Shown: one piece after another, positions 11,758-21,820 of the stretch
Numbering within the stretch: the first letter of the stretch is position 1
Layout: each line of letters begins with the position of its first letter
Source: Omphiscola glabra
Lineage: Eukaryota > Mollusca > Gastropoda > Lymnaeidae
Direction of reading: 5' to 3'
Length of the DNA: 64,000 nt
NCBI GenBank assembly: GCA_964017045.1
Contig: OZ024795.1
Span: 51,446,850-51,510,849 of the forward strand
Translations under genes and position numbers: made by a program
The notes under the pieces: model-generated
Databases searched by the model: none
What the model was told of the DNA's origin: nothing
What the model saw: only the letters and a program-made list of their open reading frames with translations

Positions 11758-12047
11758 AACGTGATTTACACCAACCTTTGTAAAAGGTGCGGCAAATTAT
11801 ACGTATGACAGACAGGGCGTCGTCTTGGAGACCGATTTAGAGAACATCTCTATAACATAAATAAACAGGCTCTCTGTCCGGTCTCAAAACATTTCAATAG
11901 CACTAACCATGATGGCATTTTGGACATCGCAGTTACTGGTATACTAGTAACACACCGGATGGGATCTATATGGAGAACACATTAATAACAAGATTTGGTA
12001 CGTTAACTCCATACGGGATAAACCAAATCCACAATTTTACGTAACTG
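11758..12047 (+). pseudogene. Penelope-like GIY-YIG endonuclease domain, broken
   Basis: The frame from 11758 reads NVIYTNLCKRCGKLYV and then a TGA stop. It continues as QTGRRLGDRFREHL, then SKHFNSTNHDG and IAVTGIL. This is the Penelope-like GIY-YIG domain: a CxxC-type cysteine pair, the GKLYV strand, and the RRLGDRFREH helix with its conserved Arg. The stop sits where the family has Gly of the G-x-T/Q-T-G turn. A frameshift near 11950-11980 moves the C-terminal LITRFGTLTPYGINQIHNF into another frame. The domain normally nicks target DNA for retrotransposition. With a stop and a frameshift this copy is dead. Confidence 0.8.
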
Positions 12048-12213
12048 CCATGTCTTTTTCCTGATTGTGCTTTTACATTTTACTTCAAGTCACCTCCTTT
12101 CCATTCTTCTTTATTTTGTTTCTGTCCGGTTTTCATCTCTCTTTCTTTTTAGGTAGGATATTTCTCTCTATATATGTAGATTTGATTTCTACTTATTTGT
12201 ATGTCTTGTTGTA

Positions 12214-12240
12214 CTGATGAAGGCATGTGCCGAAACGTTG
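12214..12240 (+). ncRNA. Hammerhead-ribozyme-like core remnant
   Basis: CTGATGA, then a short hairpin (GGCATGTGCC), then GAAAC reproduce the order of conserved boxes of a hammerhead ribozyme. Hammerhead motifs are known in Penelope-like elements. I could not find a convincing stem III or cleavage-site strand next to it, so this may be a remnant or only a resemblance. Confidence 0.35.
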
Positions 12241-12409
12241 ACTTATGTGTATTGTAAAATTATTATTAAAGCTTAACATATTTTGTTATATCGACACAGA
12301 TTGTTCGTGTCTATTTAATCTATTTTAAAGCTTTATCACAGTCCAACACTTTTTTAATTATTTCATTTTATTTTTCTTTAACTCACTTTAAATTTCAGAA
12401 CAATACATT

Positions 12410-12418
<9 letters not shown>

Positions 12419-12489
<71 letters not shown>
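12419..12489. repeat. (TA)n microsatellite
   Basis: About 35 TA dinucleotides, just downstream of the Penelope-like 3' end. Confidence 0.98.
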
Positions 12490-12493
<4 letters not shown>

Positions 12494-13195
12494 ATATATT
12501 TATTAAAAACAGCTAAAAACGAATATATTGTTCCGCCGTTTAAAGTGATTTTTAAAAGTCACATTATATGTCAGAGGAATACCTTTGTTTTCGATGTTTA
12601 AATATAGCCCATCCATCTAATGTTTCAAATACAAAAATCATTTAACACGAGTTTAAATTGGAAACGGGTAAGCCGAGATCGCCATTTATCACGGCTATAT
12701 CCGTCCTCAAAATTGTAGTGCAACGCCGACGTGGCTTCCACATAATAGCTTGTTTGTGGCGGACCGTGAAGTGGGTCAGGTCTATTGTGTCAGTAAGTGG
12801 TCAGCGTCACAGGTGCAGAATAATTTAACGTCATTTCCGTCTTTCTTGGAGGATTTTTTTTTTTTGGGCCGGACAGAGCCCTTTTTGCGGGAGGGGTTAA
12901 TAAGTGGGTCTAAAAGTCAATGTTGCAAAACAATAAATAAAACGAATTCAAAAAAGATTTTTTTAAAAATTGAACGGCAATAATTAAAAGGGGATGGGGA
13001 AACAAAGCAGAGATCATGTGTTTAACTAGAATTGTTTTCTTACTTTGGAAGGTATTAGAATTAGAATACATTGCTAATTTGTCTGGTTCCGTTCAAATTT
13101 GGCCAGGCAAACACAGAAAACAAAGTATAATAATTTTTTTATTTCCTCTTTTTTCCCTTCAATTTTCATTTTTATTATTTAGTCCCGTCTCCTGC
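12490..13195. other. Unannotated 0.7 kb
   Basis: AT-rich sequence with T runs. Frames of 71-77 codons have no recognisable domain. Confidence 0.5.
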
Positions 13196-13367
13196 AGGCG
13201 ATGTGTCGGTACGCAATATGGCCTCCGCTGAGGGTAATGCAAGCGATGTATCGGTACGCAATGTGGCTAACGTTGAGAGAAATGCAAGCGATGTGTCGGT
13301 ACGCAATATGGCTAACGTTGAGAGAAATGCAAGCGATGTGTCGGTACGCAATATGGCCTCCGCTGTA
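13196..13367. repeat. Minisatellite, 45-bp unit, ~4 copies
   Basis: Copies of GCGATGTGTCGGTACGCAAT followed by ATGGC and GAGAGAAATGCAA. The first and last copies carry the CTCCGCTG variant and the inner ones TAACGTTG. Confidence 0.9.
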
Positions 13368-13436
13368 GGAAAATAAAACCGCCCGTTGTTTGCTGTATTC
13401 ATGATCATTTTTTATTGTTTCAAAAAAAATAAAAAG

Positions 13437-13772
13437 GAATTATCTCTCAGCACTTCCTTGAGCTACAAGGGAATGATCTCTCAGCACTTCCTTGAGCTAC
13501 AAGGGAATGGTCTCTCAGCACTTCCTTGAGCTACAAGGGAATGATCTCTCAGCACGTCCTTAAGCTACAAGGGAATGATTTCTCAGCACTTCCTTGAGCT
13601 ACAAGGGAATGATCTCTCAGCACTTCCTTAAGCTACAAGGGAATGATTTCTCAGCACTTCCTTGAGCTACAAGGGAATGATCTCTCAGCACTTCCTTAAG
13701 CTACAAGGGAATGATCTCTCAGCACTTCATTGTGCTACAAAGGAATGATATGTCAGCACTTCATTGAGCTCA
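13437..13772. repeat. Minisatellite, 34-bp unit, ~10 copies
   Basis: Units contain CTCTCAGCACTTCCTTGAGC and TACAAGGGAATGAT. The last two units are more diverged, as expected at an array edge. Confidence 0.95.
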
Positions 13773-13993
13773 AATAAGAATTGTTTCATTTTAAAAAAAA
13801 ACGTGCTTCCTACATCGCCCGATCCATACTTAAGCCAAGTATGATATGGTGATCCGGGTGGAATAGGATTGGCATTTATTGGCGGAAATCTATTATAAGA
13901 ACATCCGGGTATTCTCTCAACAGCTGTTTGCCACTTCTACTTTATTATTAGTCAGCATAATGTGTTTTAGAAGCCATGTTTTAAGACAGGGCT

Positions 13994-14272
13994 GTCAAAC
14001 TCAAATCACATGTAAGGTTGCGGGCCAAAACTCAAATCACATGTAAGGTTGCGGGCCAAAACTCAAATCACATGTGAGGTTGCGGGCCAAAACTCAAATC
14101 ACATGTAAGGTTGCGGGGCAAAACTCAAATCACATGTAAGGTTGCGGGCCAAAACTCAAATCACATGTAAGTTTGCGGGCCAAAACTCAAATCACATGTA
14201 AGGTTGCGGGCCAAAACTCAAATCACATGTGAGGTTGCGGGCCAAAACTCAAATCACATGTAAGGTTGCGGG
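13994..14272. repeat. Minisatellite, 31-bp unit, ~9 copies, from the element's own end
   Basis: Units contain AACTCAAATCACATGTAAGG and TTGCGGGCCA. The first unit overlaps the left terminus of the hAT-type element, so the array is an amplification of the transposon's subterminal sequence. Confidence 0.95.
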
Positions 14273-14460
14273 CCGAACAGGATAAACATTCAATCTTTTT
14301 AAAAAAAAAACATTTAAATAAATGAAAACAGAAAAATGTTTTAATTATTAAAAATAATTGTCATACCCATTTACGTTCTTAAGCCTATTTGTCAGAGCTG
14401 GGTATTTGGCAAATTTTCTTGGCTACAAAAACAAGTAAGTTCGTTTATGTTGGTAGTAAC

Positions 14461-15105
14461 GTTCTATGTCATTGAGATTCTCATGATGGACTGCAAGTGT
14501 TCATCAGTGAGACGACTCCTGTGTGATGTTCTGTGTCATTGAGATTCTCGTGATGGATTGCAAGTGCTCGCCTGTGAGACGACTCCTGGGTGATGTTCTG
14601 TGTCATTGAGATTCTCATGATGGACTGCAAGCGTTCATCAGTGAGACGACTCCTGTGTGATGTTCTGTGTCATTGAGATTCTCATGATGGACTGCAAGCG
14701 TTCACCAGTGAGACGACTCCTGTGTGATGTTCTGTGTCATTGAGATTCTCATGATGGATAGCAAGCGTTCACCATTGACACGACTCCTGGATGATGTTCT
14801 GTGTCATTGAGATTCTCATGATGGACTGCAAGTGTTCACCAGTGACACGACTCCTGGGTGATGTTCTGTGTCATTGAGATTCTCATGATGGATTGCAAGC
14901 GTTCACCAGTGAGACGACTCCTGTGTGATGTTCTGGGTCATTGAGATTCTCATGATGGACTGCAAGCGTTCACCAGTGAGACGACTCCTGTGTGATGTTC
15001 TGTGTCATTGAGATTCTCATGATGGACTGCAAGTGTTCACCAGTGACACGACTCCTGGGTGATGTTCTGTGTCATTGAGATTCTCATGATGGATTGCAAG
15101 TGTTC
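14461..15105. repeat. Minisatellite, 67-bp unit, ~9.6 copies
   Basis: Units contain GTGTCATTGAGATTCTCATG, GGACTGCAAG and GAGACGACTCCTG. Variants (GTGAGACG versus GTGACACG; GACTGC versus GATTGC) are distributed unevenly. The array lies inside the hAT-type element. Confidence 0.95.
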
Positions 15106-15580
15106 ATTAGTGAGACGACACGTGTGTCATGTTTTGTTAATCTTTATTACAGAAAACAGCTGCTCACACATATGTGCTACCCAACATGGTCAAGGTTCGA
15201 GTCGCATGTAGACGAAGCTGGGGCATCTTCAGGAATGAAACAAGTGAACTGTGTAGCCCCCCCCTCCCCACACACATTGTCGTACTTTGCCTTTAGTGTC
15301 TCATTACACTGCAGCTCTATTAGCTCAATCTGCAAATTTACAAGTGAAATTTCCACGTCTATGACAAATGGGTTACGAAACAGCTCGAAATTACATGCTG
15401 TGCTTCAAGGTCACTAAAGCGCCGTGCGAACTCGGCGCGAAATAAGCTACGTTTTTCAGCAAAGTGTAGCGTTGACTTTGATATAATTGTACGCCGGCCA
15501 AGACCTCGCGGGCCTGATATAATTTTACGGCGGGCCGGATGTTGCCCTCGGGTCTTTAGTTTGGCACATGTGTTTTAAGA

Positions 15581-16336
15581 GAACCGTGTATAAAAATAGT
15601 AAGATAGCTAATGGGATGTGACGTTTTCCGGTCTTGGAAATGACAAACCCTCCCTATTGGTGCGATCCTTGTTAAGTGGTTAGAATCCATCTGTTTCGCC
15701 GCCATATTTTTCCAGGATGTCCACAAATGACGTCAGGGCAAATTTTACAAAATGTATACACCCTCATAGAAATTACAAGATGTCAGAGAACATCTATATC
15801 TGTAACGTGTCTGGTATTATATAAATTATTTTTTTTAAGCGACCGTTACTTTTACAATACAAATTGTTATTTTCTTAGTCAAGATTCGTGAAGGTTTTAG
15901 TAATTATTATAATATCGTAAGCAAACCTCCAGCGCAATGTAAAAAAATTAAAAGTTTAAGTAAAAAAGAAACGACATCATAATTATATTTTAAGAATTTC
16001 TATTTTGAAACCGCACCAAGGAGAAAACACGGTTTGTGTTTCCAGAGTAAATGACGCCAAACTGTAGGTTTTAGGGATAGTTTGAGTCTTAAATGACCTG
16101 ACAGTGCGGGGACTGCATCGCCATGGTTACATGCCTACCGCAGCACACTCTGAGCTGACCTTACCTGACTGAGGTGACCTTGTCTAGACTGGACAGTGCA
16201 TGGTAATTGTGGAGAAAAATCCATTGAGCTCAGATTTCACACTGGTTAATTTCACAATAGATCTACTCACTTACCTTGTAACAGAATAGATAAATGGTCA
16301 TCATGATCTCATGATACATAACAATAAATGGATCTT
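15581..16336. other. Unannotated 0.75 kb
   Basis: AT-rich, no recognisable gene. CGCCGCCATATTT at ~15698 resembles a YY1-type motif by sequence only. Confidence 0.4.
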
Positions 16337-16526
16337 CAGTGGCGTAGCTAGGGTAAGTGCCACGGGGGTAAGACAATATCCCCCCCCCTTTTTTTTTAAA
16401 ACGAAAATACATTATATGGAGCGGTGGCAGTTAGCCGATAATGCCACCCCTCCATATAATGTAAACGAAAGTGCCGTCCGGGTGGGACGGAGCACCCCCA
16501 GGCGCCCCCCCCTTCCTACGCCCATG
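16337..16526. mobile_element. MITE-like element with long internal hairpin
   Basis: Starts CAGTGGCGTAGCTAGGG and ends near CCTACGCCCATG, the terminal pattern shared by several elements here (CAGTGGCGTA...TACGCCACTG). A C run, a T run and a 54-bp hairpin lie inside. I could not find a clear target duplication. Confidence 0.55.
16409..16462. other. Near-perfect 54-bp hairpin
   Basis: The arms begin ACATTATATGGAG and end CTCCATATAATGT, extended inward by GGTGGCA/TGCCACC. That gives about 20 of 21 paired positions around a ~12-nt loop. Confidence 0.85.
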
Positions 16527-17299
16527 TGTACATCTACCAAATCATTACATGACAATAAATGCCCAGTCATAATCTTAGTACATAACAATAGTCGCATATT
16601 TATCTTCTCATTTCATTACAGTTACAGTCAATAGATCCAATGTCACCGCCTCAAAAACATCACAAGAGATCCACATTAGTGATTTGAATACGCCACACTA
16701 GATCCAAAGTAAACGTTTCAAAACGTCCCAATAGATCCACCAGTATACATCGTATATCATTATCCAACGTACTGCAACTCGCAACATTTCAAATGGGTGA
16801 AAAGCTTAGACCCGACGGGGGAGACACAGTTCATCGCCAACAATGAATGCCCCCTGAACTTTAAAAAAAAAGTGATGAAATGACCTTCAACTCAAGATCA
16901 ACAAACTTCCGGCTTCCTTTTTCTTTTATTTTCGTTTTTTTTTTTTTGTTAACCCCGGTTTTATAAACCTAACCGCCGTCAGATGGCGCTGTAAACCGGA
17001 GCTCACCCGAAAGAACTAGAAACCTTTCCAGCAGACTTTAATCTCTGGGACAAGACAAGCAGACGAGCGAGATATTAAAGGTAAACAAAAGTTCAGGTGT
17101 CGGACGAGAACTTGAACGCCCGTTGTTCATCTGAAACTAAACACAAACACACGAGGCCAGGGCGGGGGGCAGGGGGTTGGGGTGAGGAGGATCGTCGGGT
17201 TGACGCAGCCCCTCTCACGGGTGTAAGAATGTTCCTGGGGGGTTGATAAAACCGATTAAGCGCTTCCCCAATGATTCCCCTTGTGTTCAGATAAGTTAA
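16527..17299. other. Unannotated 0.8 kb
   Basis: Contains T and A homopolymers and a G-rich patch at 17158-17185. No gene recognised. Confidence 0.5.
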
Positions 17300-17453
17300 A
17301 TAAAAAAATTTACATAAGAATAGCTAGGTATAGTTCAGCCCTTTCATGTAATATAAGTCTGCAGTTGGTCGAAAATGCCGTCCCTTCATGTATAGAGAAA
17401 CAGTGCCATCCTTAAGGTGAGACCCTCCCCTCGACTACGCCACTGCATTTGGG
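17300..17453. mobile_element. MITE-like fragment, right half
   Basis: Ends GACTACGCCACTG and contains GTTGGTCGAAAATGCCGTC, similar to the interior of the elements at 16337 and 21821. The left terminus is not clear. Confidence 0.4.
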
Positions 17454-17936
17454 CTCATCTCTTTTTAAGCAACCTAATCTGTTCACCTACAATCCGCTGC
17501 CCGTCTCTACGTGACTCACCGCCATACTGAGAATTATTACACACATTACTTTTTTTTTTTTACAATGCTCACGTGACACGAAACAATGCGTACACGACAG
17601 AGGAAGCTTTAGACCAACATTGTCTATCGTCTGTGTTGTACGCCTGCGGATATCTTTCACTACGTCTCGCACCCCGTACCAGTGTCGCAGCTACGGCTGG
17701 TGCCACCCCGGGGAGTACTGATGCCTTCCTACGCCCCTGCCACCCCCTTCACACAAGTAACAATGATTTTTAAAATGCATATATTTTTTTCTGGCATCCG
17801 TCCGTAACAATGTGACGATGGTGTGGAATTCGCACTGTCATATGGTCCCACACATGACAGTGACAGTGCAGCCAATATGGCGGGAAAATATAAAGGTGCA
17901 CAAGCAAAAATACTTAGCAACGTGAAACAGATTTAT
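17454..17936. other. Unannotated stretch
   Basis: No gene recognised. A short TACGCCCCTG-type MITE edge occurs near 17730. Confidence 0.4.
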
Positions 17937-18375
17937 TGTCCCCATGTTAATATCACACAGTTAATTTGTGTGGAAATAATGCCCCACACATTAATTTCTG
18001 TGGAAATGGTGCCCCACACATTAATTTCTGTGGAAATGGCGCCCCACACATTAATTTCTGTGGAAATGATGCCCCACACATTAATTTCTGTGGAAATGAT
18101 GCCCCACACATTAATTTCTGTGGAAATGGTTCCCAACACATTAATTTCTGTGGAAATGATGCCCCACACATTAATTTCTGTGGAAATGGCGCCCCACACA
18201 TTAATTTCTGTGGAAATGATGCCCCACACATTAATTTCTGTGGAAATGATGCCCCACACATTAATTTCTGTGGAAATGGTGCCCAACACATTAATTTCTG
18301 TGGAAATGATGCCCCACACATTAATTTCTGTGGAAATGGTCCCCCACACATTAATTTCTGTGGAAATGATGTCAC
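17937..18375. repeat. Minisatellite, 30-bp unit, ~14 copies
   Basis: Units contain CCCCACACATTAATTTCTGT and GGAAATGATG. At least four frames (two per strand, 141-205 codons) are open through the array, giving 10-residue repeats such as VEMMPHTLIS or TEINVWGIIS. So many simultaneous open frames mark them as artefacts. Confidence 0.95.
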
Positions 18376-18539
18376 AGAATGCAATGGTTAAAGCCATAAC
18401 ACGCCATGGAACTGTAAAAAAATGTTTACAACTTATTTAGTTCTAGTCCACAGTGATGGTAAATCTGGTAGAAATGTGTTGGCTGTATTGGCGGTCCTCT
18501 TCGCGGCTTTTCTAACACACGGTGGTCCGGCTGTGTTAG

Positions 18540-18722
18540 ACGTATCAGTATAAAGAAGGACGTAGTAGAACAAGGTATGTGGAAGCTTACATCGAAAAAC
18601 AGGACAATAAGATAAGAACTTTTTGACCAAGAGCCTTCCTCACCAGACAGGACAAATTGAAAATACGACAAGAGACAGAAACTAGGTTAAAAAGAACTTA
18701 AGTGATCGCCATTGTTAACGAA
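18540..18722 (-). mobile_element. Penelope-like retroelement 3' trailer, family A, copy 3 (inverted)
   Basis: The reverse complement contains GTGAGGAAGGCTCTTGG, AGTTCTTATC and AAGCTTCCACATACCTTGTT, matching the trailers at 5041-5410 and 6340-6790. Only the 3' UTR part is present. Confidence 0.65.
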
Positions 18723-18835
18723 TCGTGAAAGTATCAATCACTTTGGAGCCCACCTGCCAGGCATCACATTAGTATTAGAAAACCTCTTGGAGTTGAACCT
18801 AACTGCCAAAACAAGAACCAGAGATTAATGGCGCT

Positions 18836-19120
18836 TTGTCCTATGTGTCATCCTTCATTTGTGTGATAACATCTGTTGTTTGGTACAGACTATTAGTTCC
18901 ATCGGATAGTAAGTCCAAAAATGCAACGCTGGATGTCGAAGTGTCCAACTTAAAAAGCTTGATTTCAGAACTGACAAATCTTCGGAACAGCTGGAAAAGA
19001 TTGCGGATCGCAGCTAAGCATGTTGCTTCTAATTTGTGCATAGAGGTAAAACTCTCTAGAGCTCGGGGTGAAACAAAACTAAAAAAAAAAGAGAGGTTCT
19101 AAGATGAAGGTGCTAAAGAA
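18836..19120 (+). pseudogene. ZMYM1/hAT-like transposase fragment
   Basis: The 88-codon frame contains VVWYRLL near its start, then LKSLISELTNLRNSW, a basic helix and KHVASNLCIEV, ending in a K/R-rich segment. After a stop, DEGAKEE follows in the same frame. This order resembles the middle of ZMYM-type/hAT-related proteins: VVWYDIL, then LK.L...L...R, then AK..A..L.IE, then R.KK..FDE. The N-terminal region, the catalytic part and the C-terminal dimerisation domain are missing, so it is a dead fragment. The assignment rests on remembered family patterns and needs a profile search. Confidence 0.5.
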
Positions 19121-19139
19121 GAAGCAGTTTTGTCTAAAC

Positions 19140-19310
19140 CAGGCCTGCACAACTCAAAATGTAAGGCGGGCCGTAATAGGCCTCCTTTATAAAAAAACAA
19201 CTTGCGCAGGCCGAAAGAAACTAAAAGAAAAGCTATTAAGAAAATAATAAAAAAATAAATAATATTTTGTTGCTTCGCGGGCCGCAAACAAAGCCCAGTT
19301 TAGCAAAAAC
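19140..19310. mobile_element. hAT MITE-like fragment
   Basis: CAGGCCTGCACAACTCAAAA near 19140 and GCGGGCCG motifs near both ends resemble the element at 13987. The right terminus and target duplication are unclear. Confidence 0.35.
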
Positions 19311-19880
19311 ATGGGTGACTACTCAGCTAGGAGAAGGCAACTCTGAATTCAAACCCGGAGATGGAGTCCCGTAGGCGGATATCATTGATACAATGAAACA
19401 TTCCGACAACTCCTCTGGCGCCACTGGTGCCAAGCTGTATCATCCACATGATTTTTTCTTGGGTTATCCAGCGGCGTGGAGAGGGGCGATTTGCTATTGG
19501 GGACCAGCTTATAGTCGTAGAAGAATAATCCCAAGGTTTGTGGATTTCGTCCTGCGAAGTCTGCACCATCGTCACATTGTGACGGATGGATGCCAGAATT
19601 TTTTAAAATGCCACTACATCTCAGCTATAATAAATGTAATGAGCTTGTAAGCAATCTAGCATTAAATTCATTGCTCATGTACACTCTGTACAGTGTTTCA
19701 TTTTTGTATATATACAAATGTATTTCACTGTCTTTATTATCTTTTACACAAGTACCTGCCCTCTTTTGAATCCATTTGAAAGTATTTTTGAATGAAATTA
19801 ATACATGATGCCATTATTGATATATGTGCCCATAGGTATGTGAGGGGCATGGGCGCATCTTTAATGGTGTTCCATCTCTA
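19311..19880. other. Unannotated 0.57 kb
   Basis: Overlapping 82-85-codon frames on opposite strands (19327-19650) show no known domain. I see no supported gene. Confidence 0.4.
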
Positions 19881-20290
19881 AATAATTCTCTTGGCGGCCC
19901 TGATTGGAACACAGCAGCCATCTTCACGAGGGATAAAAACAAATAGGCCGTTTTTTGCTACAACGGCTGCAGTCTTACCAGCTGGTGGCTCATACCAGCG
20001 AGAAGCCAGTATAGAAACTGCTCATTCCAACCAAAGACAATCAGGCACTGGAAAAAGCTTTCAAAAGGAACAGTTGAGGCGACAACACTTGACTCCTTTG
20101 CGTCTATTGCCTCAGGCCTTCCAACCCCTAGTGCATGATACCCTCACACAGTTACCTTTGTGACCAGTGAAATATCCTCATCAACACCAGGCACAGAGAC
20201 ATTGCAAATCCCATCTACATTCAAAGGAGCCATAATGATCAATACATTGATCGTGGGCCCTTAATATATAGAAGAAGAAGAAGTTATTGA
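19881..20290 (+). other. Possible retroelement 3' tail with (GAA)n
   Basis: A 90-codon frame (19891-20163) without a known domain is followed by GTGGGCCCTTAATATATAG and a GAAGAAGAAGAAG tail. A simple-repeat tail after a decayed frame is typical of LINE 3' ends, but I cannot match the sequence to a family. Confidence 0.25.
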
Positions 20291-20321
20291 AATAAATCCA
20301 ACACTTGCTTTGGAAATGATA

Positions 20322-20580
20322 CACGGATCAAAGAACATTGCCTGCACCCTAACCTGGAGCTCACACCCTGATTAAAGAGCATTACCTGCACCCTAGCCTG
20401 GAGCTCATACCCTGATTAAAGAACTTTACCTGCACCCTAGCCTGGAGCTCATACCCTGATTAAAGAACGTCACATGTATCCTTACCTGGAACTCGCCCAC
20501 TGCTTAAACTACATTGCATGTATCCATACCTGGAGCTCATCCACTAATTCAAGAACATTACCTGCACCTTTAACTGGAAT
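20322..20580. repeat. Minisatellite, ~44-bp unit, ~6 copies
   Basis: Units contain TTAAAGAACATTACCTGCAC and CTAGCCTGGAGCTCATACCC. The last two copies are diverged and lead into the next array. Confidence 0.9.
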
Positions 20581-20586
20581 TCATCC

Positions 20587-20737
20587 ACAGCTTAAAGGAA
20601 CACTACCTGCACATCCACTGCTTAAAGGAACACTACCTGCATATCCACTGCTTAAAGGAACACTACCTGCACATCCACAGCTTAAAGGAACACTACCTGC
20701 ACATCCACAGCTTAAAGGAACACTACCTGCACATTCA
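20587..20737. repeat. Minisatellite, 30-bp unit, 5 copies
   Basis: Units contain CTTAAAGGAACACTACCTGC and ACATCCACAG. The sequence resembles part of the adjacent 44-bp unit (TTAAAGAACATTACCTGCAC), so the shorter array was probably derived from the longer one. Confidence 0.9.
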
Positions 20738-21222
20738 CCAAGCACCCATTCACTATTAAAAGAAGTCAAGAAAAAAATCACCAGTTGTTTTCCAATAAGC
20801 GATAACAACGGCCCAGACAGTTTCCGCGGCGAAAGTAATTCACCAGCTACACCTGTGTGTCTCTGTGTGTGTCTGTATGCGTGTCTGTTTAAAGCTTACC
20901 TGGTTATTGATATAAGCAAGAACCCACCCCACCCCACCCCCACCACCGCACTCCTATCTTTCGCGCATGCACGCCCTAACCATTACCAACATACACAGCC
21001 CCCCCCCCCCCCCAAGAAACGCATTTAGAAGAAACGGCAAAAAAACAGAAGACAAACTACAATTTTGAAGTGGAGCCCAGCCAGCACCTGCTTGAATGCT
21101 TGGAGCAGAGACTTGAAGGTCCTAATGGCTTGGCTTACAACCAACTACTATTTAAGTGTCTTGTGGTTTTCTGACGCAAGACTAATAGCTATAAATAGAC
21201 TTGCGAGCTCTTTTTTTATTTA
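20738..21222. other. Unannotated stretch
   Basis: Contains C runs at ~20925-20945 and ~21000-21013. No gene recognised. Confidence 0.5.
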
Positions 21223-21306
21223 CCCAGCCATATTCCCGACTGCCATTTTGCCGACTGCCATTTTCCCGACAGCCATTTTCCTGATTGCTATTTTCCCGAC
21301 AGCCAA
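21223..21306. repeat. Short tandem repeat, ~14-bp unit
   Basis: About six copies of CCGACTGCCATTTT with drift. Confidence 0.85.
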
Positions 21307-21405
21307 AAGGTAAAAAAAAAAAATAATAAACCAAACTATTAAAAACAAGGACTTTAATTAAACCCCAAGTCGAGAATTAAACAAACAAAACAATAATAAT
21401 TTATT

Positions 21406-21635
21406 TAGTGGCGTAGCTACAGTGGCGTAACAACGGCTTGGCATTGGGGCAGTTGCCAAGGACGTTTGGCCTGCGCCAGTTCAAAAGGGCGCCGCTAAAT
21501 CTCTAATTTTTACATTTTTATTTAAATAAAGGGCGCCAAAAATAATTTAGCCAAGGGCGTCAAAAACCCAGTTACGCTTCTGCGTAGCTAGGGTCAGAGC
21601 AACCCCCCCCCCCTTTTTTTTTTTCTACACCACTG
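21406..21635. mobile_element. Outer MITE interrupted by a second MITE
   Basis: Left end AGTGGCGTAGCTA; right part GGGTCAGAGC, then C and T runs and CTACACCACTG. The element is split by 21420-21582. No clear target duplication for the outer element. Confidence 0.5.
21420..21582. mobile_element. MITE family 1 copy, nested
   Basis: Starts CAGTGGCGTAACAACGGC and ends AGTTACGCTTCTG. Flanked by exact 8-bp duplications CGTAGCTA (21412-21419 and 21583-21590). Internal landmarks TTGGCATTGGGGCAGTTGCC and GGGCGCC are shared with 51933-52084 and 57731-57882. Confidence 0.9.
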
Positions 21636-21820
21636 AGTTGGTCTAAATCTCGTGGCCGGACAGTGGCGTGGTTTGGGAGGAAGGGTGGGGGCCGGGGCGG
21701 CCAGTGGAAGGTCGCAAATGGTCTTAATCAATGGCCTAAATAAAAGTGAATGATTGTAAGCGCCATTCCTCCAATCTCTATAGTTAGCTCAAACAGGGTA
21801 ATATATATAATGCATTCAGG

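Larger units (their letters stand above)
11750..12340 (+). mobile_element. Penelope-like retroelement 3' part, family B, with GIY-YIG remnant
   Basis: This is the 3' portion of a Penelope-like retroelement whose GIY-YIG nuclease domain is still readable at 11758-12047. The trailer contains CTGATGA at 12214-12220, a GGCA/TGCC stem at 12222-12231 and GAAAC at 12232-12236. The trailer, through the GTTCGTGTCTA segment near 12305, recurs inverted at 35860-36035. Reverse transcriptase is not visible upstream, so the copy is 5'-truncated. Confidence 0.8.
13987..15572. mobile_element. hAT-type element containing two minisatellites
   Basis: Flanked by an exact 8-bp duplication TTTTAAGA (13979-13986 and 15573-15580). 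The left end starts CAGGGCTGTCAAACTCAAAT; the right end, read inward, is CACATGTGCCAAACTAAA, an imperfect inverted repeat. Both ends carry GCGGGCC(A/G/T) motifs, typical of hAT-derived non-autonomous elements. No transposase frame is recognisable; a 107-codon plus frame at 15094-15417 has no domain I can name. Most of the internal sequence is two tandem arrays. Confidence 0.75.

Noticed and set aside
17937..18375. Four long frames (141-205 codons) on both strands
   Set aside because: Same artefact of a 30-bp array; no flanking exon or domain evidence.
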